This document shows positions 8,641 to 15,795 of a stretch of 23,599 nucleotides of DNA, piece by piece. Each line of letters starts with the position of its first letter. The first letter of the stretch is position 1. This DNA comes from Caldilineaceae bacterium. Lineage in GTDB: Bacteria > Chloroflexota > Anaerolineae > Caldilineales > Caldilineaceae. Both the position numbers and the translations under genes were made by a program. The notes beneath the pieces are model-generated. The model did no database searches. It was given only the letters and a program-made list of their open reading frames with translations, and was not told the DNA's origin. The stretch spans positions 1-23,599 of the forward strand of contig JAPKMW010000139.1 in NCBI GenBank assembly GCA_026645575.1. The letters are read 5' to 3'.

Positions 8641-8661
8641 GGGGTCAATGGGAAGGGTGCT

Positions 8662-10365
8662 TTACCGCAGCGTGCCGTAGATAAATTCTTGGGCAACGCC
8701 AAAGCCAAAAGCCAACAAGGCCGGCAACACACCCAGAAGCAAATTTGTCGCCGGATCGACGCCAAACAGGTAGTAGACCAACCCAAAGCAGAGACAGAGC
8801 AGCAGCCCAACGATACCACCAATTAAGGGGAGGATCAGGCCGCGCAGGCTGTATTTCCGGTCAAAAAAGCCTTGCTTGCTTTGGCTCGAATAGCGCATAG
8901 TGACAAAGGCGCCAAGCGCACCCCCCAGCGCACCGCCAAAGAAGGCCGTCAGGAGGGTGAGCAAATTATAGGGAAACAATGAACCGGTCGCCAGGTCAAT
9001 ATTGCTCAAATTGGCAATCATCGCTGCCAACCCCTCATAATAGACATAACGCGCCGTAACGGCAATCAGACTTAACGCCGTCCACGCCGACAGGTACAGA
9101 TTTAAACGGCTATGGTAGAGTGTAGACCAGTGCAACGTCTCCTGTACGCGCTGACTGATGGTGCGCACTTGTTGCAGATAGTAATCAACTTCCGCCGACC
9201 GGGATGGATCGTCATGAAGAATTGTGTACGCCTTTTGCAGTAAGCGTAGTGCGCGTTCCCGTGATTCATGGCCGGACGGCAATACTTGTTCGATCTCGGT
9301 TTGTAACAAAATCATCTCTTGTTGCAAAGTGCGCGAATCTAGATTAGACATACGCGGCAACAAGTTGGAGCGGCGGATCGACTGATTTGCGCGCGTCTTG
9401 GCCCCTGTCTGCCCCGCGCCATTGTGATAGCCATACTCGCCGGCAAAGTTATCAAAGAGTGTATCGACCGGATCGGCCCACGGCGCGGCATTCCCACCCA
9501 TACTGCCATTTTGACCGTTTGCTGCTGGCGTTTGATGACGAGCCGCAATCTGTTGATAGCGTTGTTCCGCGGCAAAAACCCATTGTTCCGTGTTATTCCC
9601 ACCAGGTGCATTTGCCCCAGCGGCATTTGCCCCAGTAGTGCTTTTGGGCGCCGTAGACGTTGGGCGCGGGGCCGGCGCACCGATAGCAGTTGTACGAATA
9701 TCGGGGGCGTTCGGTTGTTGGGTCGTCGTCGTGCGTACACTGCCAGCAGCGCTCGTCGGCGCCGTTTGATGGTGGCGTGTATGTTCTTGCAAAGATGTTG
9801 CGCGGGCCGCCGGCGTCATGGGCTGTGGTGGCGGTGACGATGGCGGCAACGTCGGCGGGGGGGTGGACACTGCCGGTTCGGCAAAGTGCCAAGAGGGGCG
9901 CAACCACTCATCTTGCGGATCGCTCGGCGCAGCCGGCTGGGTAGCAACGGGTGGCGGCAGATCATCGACCATGCCATCGTCATAAGCGCCATTGCTATAC
10001 GTCGTGGGGGGCGCTGGTTGTGTACGGTCGGGTTGGCGGCTTGGCATCATTTCCGGTCGCTGATCAACAGACGCACTGGCGTTGCGGGTTGGCCGCGTCG
10101 GAGGCGGTGGGTTATACACCCTATCGCTGGCCGCGATGTCAACGGCGCCTAACATCATCTCATCCAACAGCACATTGGCGCGCCATTGTAACAGTTCAGG
10201 ATTTTGTTCACGGGTTGGAGGTGTCCGCTCGCTCACGCGGCTGCGCAGCGCGGCCTGACTATCGGTGGTATACCCATTGCCGTTTTGTGGCGGATTGTTT
10301 TGCGCCTCCCGCTTTTGTCTGCCCACTTCCTGCGCGCCTGAATTTTGCACAACCTGTGCAGCCAT
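8662..10365 (-). CDS. Proline/glutamine-rich protein with four C-terminal membrane segments
   Basis: I do not recognise a family. From the ATG at 10363-10365 the product is 567 residues. Residues 1-320 are low-complexity (Pro, Thr, Ala, Asn, Gln) and probably disordered. A helical segment (about 330-415, including LQQEMILLQTEIEQVLPSGH) may be a coiled coil. Four hydrophobic helices follow at about 421-440, 465-487 (Gly-rich GGALGGALGAF), 507-533 and 540-565. I preferred this start to an in-frame ATG 22 codons upstream because GGGAGGGG directly precedes it and a sigma70-like promoter overlaps the upstream extension. A long cytoplasmic disordered tail on a tetraspan anchor suggests a scaffold or sensor role, which is speculative. 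It is directly upstream of priA. Confidence 0.8.
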   Translation of the reverse strand: MAAQVVQNSGAQEVGRQKREAQNNPPQNGNGYTTDSQAALRSRVSERTPPTREQNPELLQWRANVLLDEMMLGAVDIAASDRVYNPPPPTRPTRNASASVDQRPEMMPSRQPDRTQPAPPTTYSNGAYDDGMVDDLPPPVATQPAAPSDPQDEWLRPSWHFAEPAVSTPPPTLPPSSPPPQPMTPAARATSLQEHTRHHQTAPTSAAGSVRTTTTQQPNAPDIRTTAIGAPAPRPTSTAPKSTTGANAAGANAPGGNNTEQWVFAAEQRYQQIAARHQTPAANGQNGSMGGNAAPWADPVDTLFDNFAGEYGYHNGAGQTGAKTRANQSIRRSNLLPRMSNLDSRTLQQEMILLQTEIEQVLPSGHESRERALRLLQKAYTILHDDPSRSAEVDYYLQQVRTISQRVQETLHWSTLYHSRLNLYLSAWTALSLIAVTARYVYYEGLAAMIANLSNIDLATGSLFPYNLLTLLTAFFGGALGGALGAFVTMRYSSQSKQGFFDRKYSLRGLILPLIGGIVGLLLCLCFGLVYYLFGVDPATNLLLGVLPALLAFGFGVAQEFIYGTLR

Positions 10366-10395
10366 CACCCCTCCCGACTCCAATTGCTCGTCTTG

Positions 10396-10414
10396 AAATG
10401 ATATAGTATCATTT
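10396..10414. promoter_or_regulatory. Palindrome overlapping the -10 box (operator candidate)
   Basis: aaatgata (10396-10403) and tatcattt (10407-10414) are perfect inverted arms around a 3-base centre. The palindrome covers the predicted -10 box TACTAT of the membrane-protein promoter, a typical place for a repressor site. Confidence 0.45.
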
Positions 10415-10431
10415 TTTATGCCGGTTGCCAA
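10403..10431 (-). promoter_or_regulatory. Predicted promoter of the proline-rich membrane protein gene
   Basis: On the minus strand TTGGCA (10426-10431) is followed after exactly 17 nt by TACTAT (10403-10408). The start of transcription would fall near 10396, about 30 nt before the chosen ATG at 10365, and it may also drive priA and the HTH gene downstream. Confidence 0.65.
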
Positions 10432-10445
10432 GTCTGGTTAGAACA

Positions 10446-11147
10446 CTACAGCGGATGAGGATGGGAACGGATTAGCGTAACTGCCTGCTCCCATTCTTCA
10501 GGAGTATTAGCATTTAAAAAGGAGTGCAGGGCGGGGTCAAATCGGCGGAGTTCAGGCTCATGAACGTAGCGGACGCGTACTGCCGATAGAAAGGCGGTGG
10601 CGCGCCGTTCGCCCTTTGCCAAACAGTTGGTGATGGCCGGTAAACAACGATGATGATAGAGGGCATGGAGTGGTTCAGGATAGTCATCCACCACTGGGAC
10701 AATCGCATCCCACAACTCGCTACCGGCTGAATCCGTTTCCGCCGCCAGGGTGCAAAAATAGGCAAAGAGCGCCGGGTTGAGTAGCGGCAAATCACAGGCG
10801 ACACAAATCGCCCAACTATCGTAGGTTGCCAGTCCGGTTGCCAGTCCGCCTAGCGGTCCGGTATTGGGGTAGGCATCGCTTACCCAGAGGATACTATCCG
10901 GCAATACGACTTGCGTGCGAAAAGTGGGATCATTGGCGATCACCAGAGTATGACGGGGGGAAAGTTGCTGCAGGCGCTGATAAATGACCTGTAATAAAGG
11001 TTCATTGGTGGGCGGCAGCGGCAGCAGAGCTTTGGGCTGCCCCATGCGTCGGCTTTGCCCACCGGCATTGATGATGAGCGTGAGCTTATCAAACAGTGCT
11101 TTCACTTCACGCTGCGCAGCCGGTGGAATTTCAAGCTGGTAGTTCAC
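10446..11147 (-). CDS. MobA-like molybdenum cofactor nucleotidyltransferase with a foreign N-terminus
   Basis: A 233-residue protein with the NTP-transferase signature LIINAGGQSRRMGQPKALL (24-42) and CDLPLL at about residue 115. MobA proteins join GMP to molybdopterin, and MocA-type relatives add CMP. The usual LAGG and DKxLL positions read NAGG and PKALL here, so the exact substrate is uncertain. The family normally begins just before this signature. Residues 1-21 (MNYQLEIPPAAQREVKALFDK) are extra and resemble the start of RelE/ParE toxins. The start codon is GTG (11145-11147) with a strong GGAGG 6 nt upstream, inside a decayed antitoxin-like frame. The catalytic region looks intact, so a working enzyme is plausible. 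Confidence 0.85.
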   Translation of the reverse strand: MNYQLEIPPAAQREVKALFDKLTLIINAGGQSRRMGQPKALLPLPPTNEPLLQVIYQRLQQLSPRHTLVIANDPTFRTQVVLPDSILWVSDAYPNTGPLGGLATGLATYDSWAICVACDLPLLNPALFAYFCTLAAETDSAGSELWDAIVPVVDDYPEPLHALYHHRCLPAITNCLAKGERRATAFLSAVRVRYVHEPELRRFDPALHSFLNANTPEEWEQAVTLIRSHPHPL

Positions 11148-11363
11148 CGGCTACCTCCACACGTACAAGCTCGGCTTGAAATTCTTTCCATGACATCCAA
11201 CCACGCTTATCGGTCTTGTACTTTTCCATTGTCACTAGCGCCTCTGCCAGCAATTCCGCGTCACCTTCGGGATCATCCGGCCCTTCAAGGCTCCAATCCT
11301 CGCTGATGGTTAGTGGCTTGATTAGTTTTGCCTGTTGTTTTTTACGGCAGTCTCTTCCGTTAT
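11131..11363 (-). pseudogene. Decayed antitoxin-like frame upstream of the MobA-like gene
   Basis: The frame ending at 11131 encodes KLIKPLTISEDW, then PDDPEGDAELLAEAL and RGWMSWKEFQAELVRVEVAG. It ends in a Trp-x-Glu-Phe type tail common in RelB/Phd-like antitoxins, overlapping the next gene by 17 nt as toxin-antitoxin pairs do. It has no usable ATG at its natural start. A strong AAGGAGG (about 11367-11373) is followed by ATA instead of ATG at 11361-11363. One base appears missing from an A-run (11338-11343) that would join this start to the frame. An internal ATG (11229) would give only 32 residues. I read it as a dead antitoxin whose ribosome-binding context survives. Confidence 0.5.
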
Positions 11364-11452
11364 TCCCTCCTTACTCAATATGCGATGCGTCGATCATACT
11401 GTAATTTCCCCCTGCTGACAAGCCATTAGCGACCAATAACAGCTTTGCCTGA

Positions 11453-11482
11453 TTGCAACAGCCCCTTCGGCTACGGTATAAT
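11453..11482 (+). promoter_or_regulatory. Predicted promoter of the TPR gene
   Basis: TTGCAA (11453-11458) is followed after 18 nt by a perfect TATAAT (11477-11482). AGGAG occurs at 11509-11513, 12 nt before the ATG, a rather long but usable spacing. The rest of 11371-11452 shows nothing else I can support. Confidence 0.65.
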
Positions 11483-11525
11483 AGATGTACAGAAGCCATT
11501 ATATAGGTAGGAGAAGCACCTTTTC

Positions 11526-12686
11526 ATGAACGCGAACAAGTCACAGCGGCCCCCGTTGCGCAAACGCACCACCCCTTCCGGCGAAGACATTAGCGACCAT
11601 ATGTTACAGCGCAAGCGCGGCGAATTGGTCACTTTACCCTTGCACCCTGCCACCGAAAATAAACGGGGCAAATTGTTGGTCGATCTGGCCGGTCTCTACT
11701 GGAAACGGGGGGATTTTGCGCCGGCGTTGGATGTCTGGCAGCAACTGCTCAAGATGGCGGAAGCGGAGAAAAATGCCGAGTTTCAAGCCAAAATTCATTC
11801 GGTGCTGGCGTTAACCCAGGCGCATAACGGTGCATCGGCCAAAGCTGTTGAACATGCCCAGCGCGCCTTGATCTTTGATCCGCACAGCAAGGAAGCGCTC
11901 TTTGCCATGGGATTGGCCTGCGATTATAACGGTGACTATGCCAAAGCGATTGAGTGGTTGCAACGGTTGCAAACCCAGGCCCCGGCTCTCTCCCATGTCT
12001 ACCTGGCGATGGGTTCGATCTATCTACGCTGGGGCAAATTCCCGGAAGCGGAACAACATCTCCGTCAGGCGTTAGCCCTGGAGCCGGAGGACGATGTCTC
12101 GCTCAACGAATTGGGCAACTTCTATGTCACCGTCGGGCGTTATTCGGAAGCGCAAGAGCTTTTTAAGAAGGCGATGCGGCTTGACCCGAAAATGTCCTCG
12201 GCCTACAACAACCTGGGCAACTGTTATCTGCGCATGGGCAAGTTTGATGAGGCGCGCCGGCTCTATGAAAAGCGGGTGCAAGTCCGCCCTGAAGATGCCC
12301 TTTGGGCCTGTATCGGCTTGGGGATGCTCTACCGCACCTTCCCCGGCGACAAAGCATTGGCCCAAAGCAAACGGTGGTTTGACCAGGCATTGACCATCTA
12401 CGCCACCAAAGAAGCGCGCCTGTTGACCGGTCGTTTGGTTGAACATGATGTACGTCGGGCCTTGATTCTCACCGGGCTGGATGATCCCGCAGGGTTGGCG
12501 GTCTGGTCCACCATGATGGCGAATGCAGAGTTGCAATATGTGGGGCGCGGTGTGTGGGATGATTGGCTCTTCAGTCTGCGCTTGCTGGCCGGTTGTCATC
12601 GCCCGTCGGCACAGGTGCGCGAAATTATTGCTTTGGTCGAGGCACAATTCCAGTACTACTACCCGCAAAATACCGAGACGACGTAG
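11526..12686 (+). CDS. Tetratricopeptide repeat protein
   Basis: A 386-residue soluble protein with a basic N-terminal tail (MNANKSQRPPLRKRTTPSGE) and a run of about six TPR units from about residue 45 to 290. Examples are GKLLVDLAGLYWKRGDFAPA, AYNNLGNCYLRMGKFDEARR and SLNELGNFYVTVGRYSEAQE, with the usual W/L-G-Y-A-P spacing. There is no signal peptide or membrane segment. TPR arrays form a helical solenoid that binds other proteins; no catalytic domain is visible. The C-terminal 90 residues are non-repetitive (RRALILTGLDDPAGLAVWST). It is the only intact plus-strand gene in the window and has its own promoter, so no partner can be read from an operon. Confidence 0.9.
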   Translation: MNANKSQRPPLRKRTTPSGEDISDHMLQRKRGELVTLPLHPATENKRGKLLVDLAGLYWKRGDFAPALDVWQQLLKMAEAEKNAEFQAKIHSVLALTQAHNGASAKAVEHAQRALIFDPHSKEALFAMGLACDYNGDYAKAIEWLQRLQTQAPALSHVYLAMGSIYLRWGKFPEAEQHLRQALALEPEDDVSLNELGNFYVTVGRYSEAQELFKKAMRLDPKMSSAYNNLGNCYLRMGKFDEARRLYEKRVQVRPEDALWACIGLGMLYRTFPGDKALAQSKRWFDQALTIYATKEARLLTGRLVEHDVRRALILTGLDDPAGLAVWSTMMANAELQYVGRGVWDDWLFSLRLLAGCHRPSAQVREIIALVEAQFQYYYPQNTETT

Positions 12687-12719
12687 TCAAGCATCAAGAG
12701 TCGAGCGATACGATGAACG

Positions 12720-13103
12720 TTGCATCAAGTATGCCAACCCGCCCAACCCATCTTGCGCGCGCTGGTTGACCAGCAGCTTGGTGACAAGATTTCCTTGGGC
12801 GGCGCCTTTGCCTTGCTGCACCATCTGGATTACCGCTCGACGTATGATGTGGATGCGTGGTGGCAGTTAGAGACAACAACCCGAGAGCGCCAGCAGGTGA
12901 TTGATGTTCTAGTTAATGTGTTAGCGAATCATGGACAGGTGAGGCTGCGTACCTTTGGCGACGTTACCAGTATCGAGTTGGCAACGGCACAGAAGAAAAA
13001 AGCTTTTAGTTTTCAGATTGCACTGCGCTCTGCGCAGTTGACTCCGTCATTATCGGCACAATGGACAGATGTGCAGATGGACAGCTTAACTGACCTGTTT
13101 TGA
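12720..13103 (+). pseudogene. Truncated AbiEii-like nucleotidyltransferase toxin
   Basis: A 127-codon frame containing LRALVDQQLGDKISLGGAFA followed by LLHHLDYRSTYDVDAWW. This matches the nucleotidyltransferase fold of AbiEii/DUF1814 proteins (type IV toxin-antitoxin and abortive infection), with the GG and DxD-type motif (here DVDAWW). SFQIALRSAQL follows, then the frame stops at MDSLTDLF. Homologues normally continue with a helical domain, so the 3' half is missing. The N-terminus also lacks a good start: TTG at 12720 with no Shine-Dalgarno site. The break point coincides with the truncated end of a convergent Rpn remnant, so one deletion probably removed both 3' ends. Confidence 0.6.
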
Positions 13104-13665
13104 ATAGTAACAGCGTCACCTGTAGGAGAATTGCGCCTCTCATCTCATCATCACTATAGCGCGAGAGATCGATAATATGATACTGAAAATTAGGTAAAAA
13201 GAGAAGTAGGGATACTGGCGTTTCATCGGGAAAGAGAGCGCCAAACGCCGGATCGACTGTCCATTGGCTCACGCCGTGATAGAAGACTACGGGAAAGATG
13301 GGCGGCAGTTTGTTCTTGTCCAGCCGCGACAACTGTTCCCAAATGCGCGCTTGGTAGCGAAACAATTGGAAGGCAACATCACTGTCGCTGTAACTTTTGT
13401 GATCAAAGAGGGTGTAGACGTAGGCTGGGTTGCCAGCGTGCTGCCCTGATAGAGCAAATCGGAAAAGTGGGTTTGCAGTTCCTTGTCCACAAACGAATCT
13501 TTGGCAATCTGCACCGCTGTCAGATCGAGCAACGTGACGATTTCCACCGGTAGGTGGTAGCGGATCAGATCAGTCGCTAACTCCGGACGCGATAGGATCT
13601 GCTTGAAGAAGCGATCATGGGGGATTGGTCAGCTTCTTCTCATCGGCTGGCGCCGTGGTGGTCAT
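13100..13665 (-). pseudogene. Frameshifted, truncated Rpn/PD-(D/E)XK nuclease-family transposase
   Basis: Three frames join into one protein of the Rpn (Transposase_31, recombination-promoting nuclease) type. It starts at ATG 13663-13665 (MTTTAPADEKKLTNP). After a one-base shift in a five-C run (13619-13623 on the plus strand) it continues HDRFFKQILSRPELATDLIR. After a second shift near the GGG at 13444-13446 it reads AYVYTLFDHKSYSDSD and LPPIFPVVFYHGVSQW. The HDRFFK start, LFDHKS and IFPVVFYHG motifs are diagnostic. The 3' end is lost after LQVTLLLFK, where it meets the AbiEii remnant. Two frameshifts plus a truncation make it non-functional unless both indels are sequencing errors. Confidence 0.7.
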
Positions 13666-13702
13666 GAACTAGCCCTTGATGGTTCCTGTGCAAGCAAGGC
13701 TG

Positions 13703-14722
13703 CTACGACACAAAGGTTTCAGCAACATTGGTGCTTTCCAGCACCGGCTTGTCTTGGTATAAGAAGCAGCGCGCCACCCGTTCGGCATCCACTTTATACA
13801 AAGGCGGCTTCTGGTTCCAGCAGTGCGCCATGACAGCCGGGCAGCGATCGGCAAATTTACAGCCGGTGGAGACGCGTGTTTCCTCGACAGCACGAGGCAA
13901 CGCTTCTTCTTCATCCCGCGCCCAGTTGCGCACGGCGCGCATCTGCGGGATCGAATCGACCAGCAGTTGGGTGTAGGGATGTTTGGGTTCACGAATGACG
14001 CGTGACACTGAGCCGGCCTCAACAACTGTGCCGCGGTACATCACGATGATGTTCTCGCAGATCTGGTACGCCGTGGTCAGATCGTGGGTAACATACAAAA
14101 TGGAAATGCCCAGTTGCCGATTGAGGGTGCGCAAGCTTTCCAAAATGGTCGCCCGCAGCGAGGCATCGACCATCGAGACCGGCTCATCGGCCAGGATCAC
14201 GCGTGGTTTCGGGAGCAGCGCACGGGCGATCATAACCCGCTGCCGCTGACCGCCGCTCAGTTGATGGGGGTAGCGGCCCAGAATCTCATTGGCACGCAGA
14301 CCAACCGTTTCCAGCGCCTCCTCGATCAAGCGCCGCCCCTCACGCGCCGAGCTTGCCAGCTTGAACTTGCTGACGGCGGCAAAGAGCAGATGATCGGCCC
14401 GATAAAAGGGATTAAAGACGCCAAAAGGGTCTTGGTAGATCGGCTGTACGTCGAGCAGAAACTCGCGCCGGCGCTGCCCCTTCAACTTGGCCAGCGGCTC
14501 CCCCTTATACAGCACCTGACCAGCACTGGGTTGGGTCACGCCGAGCAGCAGGCGGGAAAGCGTCGTCTTGCCGCTGCCACTCTCACCGGCGACCGCTGTC
14601 ATCGACGGCACATCCGATGCAATCGGGAAGGTCACATCGTCCACGGCTACGGTACGGTTGCGACTAAAGAAGCCGCTCCCAAAGACCTTTGAGACGTTGC
14701 GCAGTTCTAGAATAGGCGTCAC
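13703..14722 (-). CDS. ABC transporter ATP-binding protein, OppF type
   Basis: A 339-residue ATPase, fifth and last gene of the uptake operon. It couples ATP hydrolysis to import through the two permeases, working as a heterodimer with the OppD-type subunit on the inner membrane face. Motifs: Walker A GESGSGKTT (about 46-54), signature LSGGQRQR, Walker B VILADEPVSMVD and switch THD. A C-terminal oligopeptide-family extension carries the cysteine cluster CKFADRCPAVMAHCW. The SMVD variant after Walker B (usually SALD) recurs in OppF-like subunits of oligosaccharide transporters of thermophiles, a weak hint about substrate. The ATG overlaps the previous stop as ATGA. Confidence 0.93.
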   Translation of the reverse strand: MTPILELRNVSKVFGSGFFSRNRTVAVDDVTFPIASDVPSMTAVAGESGSGKTTLSRLLLGVTQPSAGQVLYKGEPLAKLKGQRRREFLLDVQPIYQDPFGVFNPFYRADHLLFAAVSKFKLASSAREGRRLIEEALETVGLRANEILGRYPHQLSGGQRQRVMIARALLPKPRVILADEPVSMVDASLRATILESLRTLNRQLGISILYVTHDLTTAYQICENIIVMYRGTVVEAGSVSRVIREPKHPYTQLLVDSIPQMRAVRNWARDEEEALPRAVEETRVSTGCKFADRCPAVMAHCWNQKPPLYKVDAERVARCFLYQDKPVLESTNVAETFVS

Positions 14723-15795
14723 GCGGCTCCCCCCTCATGATGGACTGATTTGGCGTTGGTGACAGTGGGGCCGCTGTAGAGATGACATGCCACCTGGTCA
14801 TGGCCAGTCACCGACGCCAACGTAGGCTCGTGCTGCCAACAGTGATCCATAACCGACGGGCAGCGGGGCGCAAATAAACAGCCCGGCGGCAGATCGATGA
14901 GCCGCGGCGGCATCCCCGGAATGCCAATGAGCCGTTCGCGCTTCTCATCCAGACCAGGGACGCTTTGCAACAGCAGCCGGGCATAGGGATGCTGGGGGTT
15001 GCGCACCATCTGCTCAACCGGGGCTAACTCCACCAACTTGCCGGCGTACATAACACCAACCAAATCGGCAAATTGGGCCACCAGCCCCATGTCATGACCG
15101 ACTAGAATGACGGCGGCGCCTGTCTCGCGTTGCAGACGCCCCAGGGTGGTCATCACCTGGCGCTGGACCACCACATCCAAGGCGCTGGTCGGCTCGTCGG
15201 CGATGATCAGCTTGGGCTTGAGCGCGGTGGCCGTCGCCATGCCAACCCGCTGCTTCATGCCGCCGCTCAATTCGTGGGGATACATGCGCGCCACGCTGGC
15301 GTCCAACCCCACATTTGCCAGTAAGGTGCGCACGTGTTCCCGCGCCTCGAGTTTGCTCAAGCGATAGCCGTGATCCTCCAAGCCATCGATAATCTGCTCT
15401 TCGATGCGCATGACCGGATTGAGCGCGTTCATGGCAGCCTGTGTCACCAACGAAACATCGGCCAGCCGAGTGAGGCGTAGCTCCTCCTCATTCAACGTCA
15501 GCAAATCGCGCCCGTCCAGCCAAATTTCACCCGCGACAATTTTCGCCGGTTGGCGCAGCAGCCGCATAATCGCCAGCGCTAATGTTGTCTTGCCGCAGCC
15601 CGATTCACCGACCAACGCCAGCCGCTCACCCGCTTTCAGGGTCAGATCGACGCCGCTCACCGCTTTGACGGCGCCGTCGGCAGTGAGGTAATGCACATGG
15701 AGGTTGTTGATCTGCAGAACCGGGTCGCCACGTCCTTGAGCGCCGGCGCGTGGCGTAGACGCGATCCGATCACGTGGTGGTAAAGCTTGCACCAT
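14719..15795 (-). CDS. ABC transporter ATP-binding protein, OppD type
   Basis: A 358-residue ATPase with Walker A GESGCGKTT, signature LSGGMKQRVGMATA, Walker B LIIADEPTSALD and switch GHD. The C-terminal oligopeptide domain holds CLFAPRCPSVMDHCW. I chose the ATG at 15793-15795 (MVQALPPRDR) because it overlaps the upstream permease stop in a TAATG junction, a common coupling signal. A longer in-frame start 11 codons upstream would lie inside the permease gene. It pairs with the OppF-type subunit downstream. Together with both permeases and the lipoprotein binder it makes a complete importer. Confidence 0.93.
   Translation of the reverse strand: MVQALPPRDRIASTPRAGAQGRGDPVLQINNLHVHYLTADGAVKAVSGVDLTLKAGERLALVGESGCGKTTLALAIMRLLRQPAKIVAGEIWLDGRDLLTLNEEELRLTRLADVSLVTQAAMNALNPVMRIEEQIIDGLEDHGYRLSKLEAREHVRTLLANVGLDASVARMYPHELSGGMKQRVGMATATALKPKLIIADEPTSALDVVVQRQVMTTLGRLQRETGAAVILVGHDMGLVAQFADLVGVMYAGKLVELAPVEQMVRNPQHPYARLLLQSVPGLDEKRERLIGIPGMPPRLIDLPPGCLFAPRCPSVMDHCWQHEPTLASVTGHDQVACHLYSGPTVTNAKSVHHEGGAA

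Noticed and set aside
6031..8649. The 12-mer catggggtcaat occurs at both ends of priA (6031-6042 and 8638-8649).
   Set aside because: Exact 12-mer pairs are expected by chance in a window of this size (roughly a dozen or more by simple counting), and there are no other marks of an insertion around priA.
9339..9944. Several open frames on both strands within the Pro/Gln-rich gene.
   Set aside because: The low-complexity, GC-biased coding sequence generates long open frames in other phases; the frame with membrane helices and a good start is the real one.
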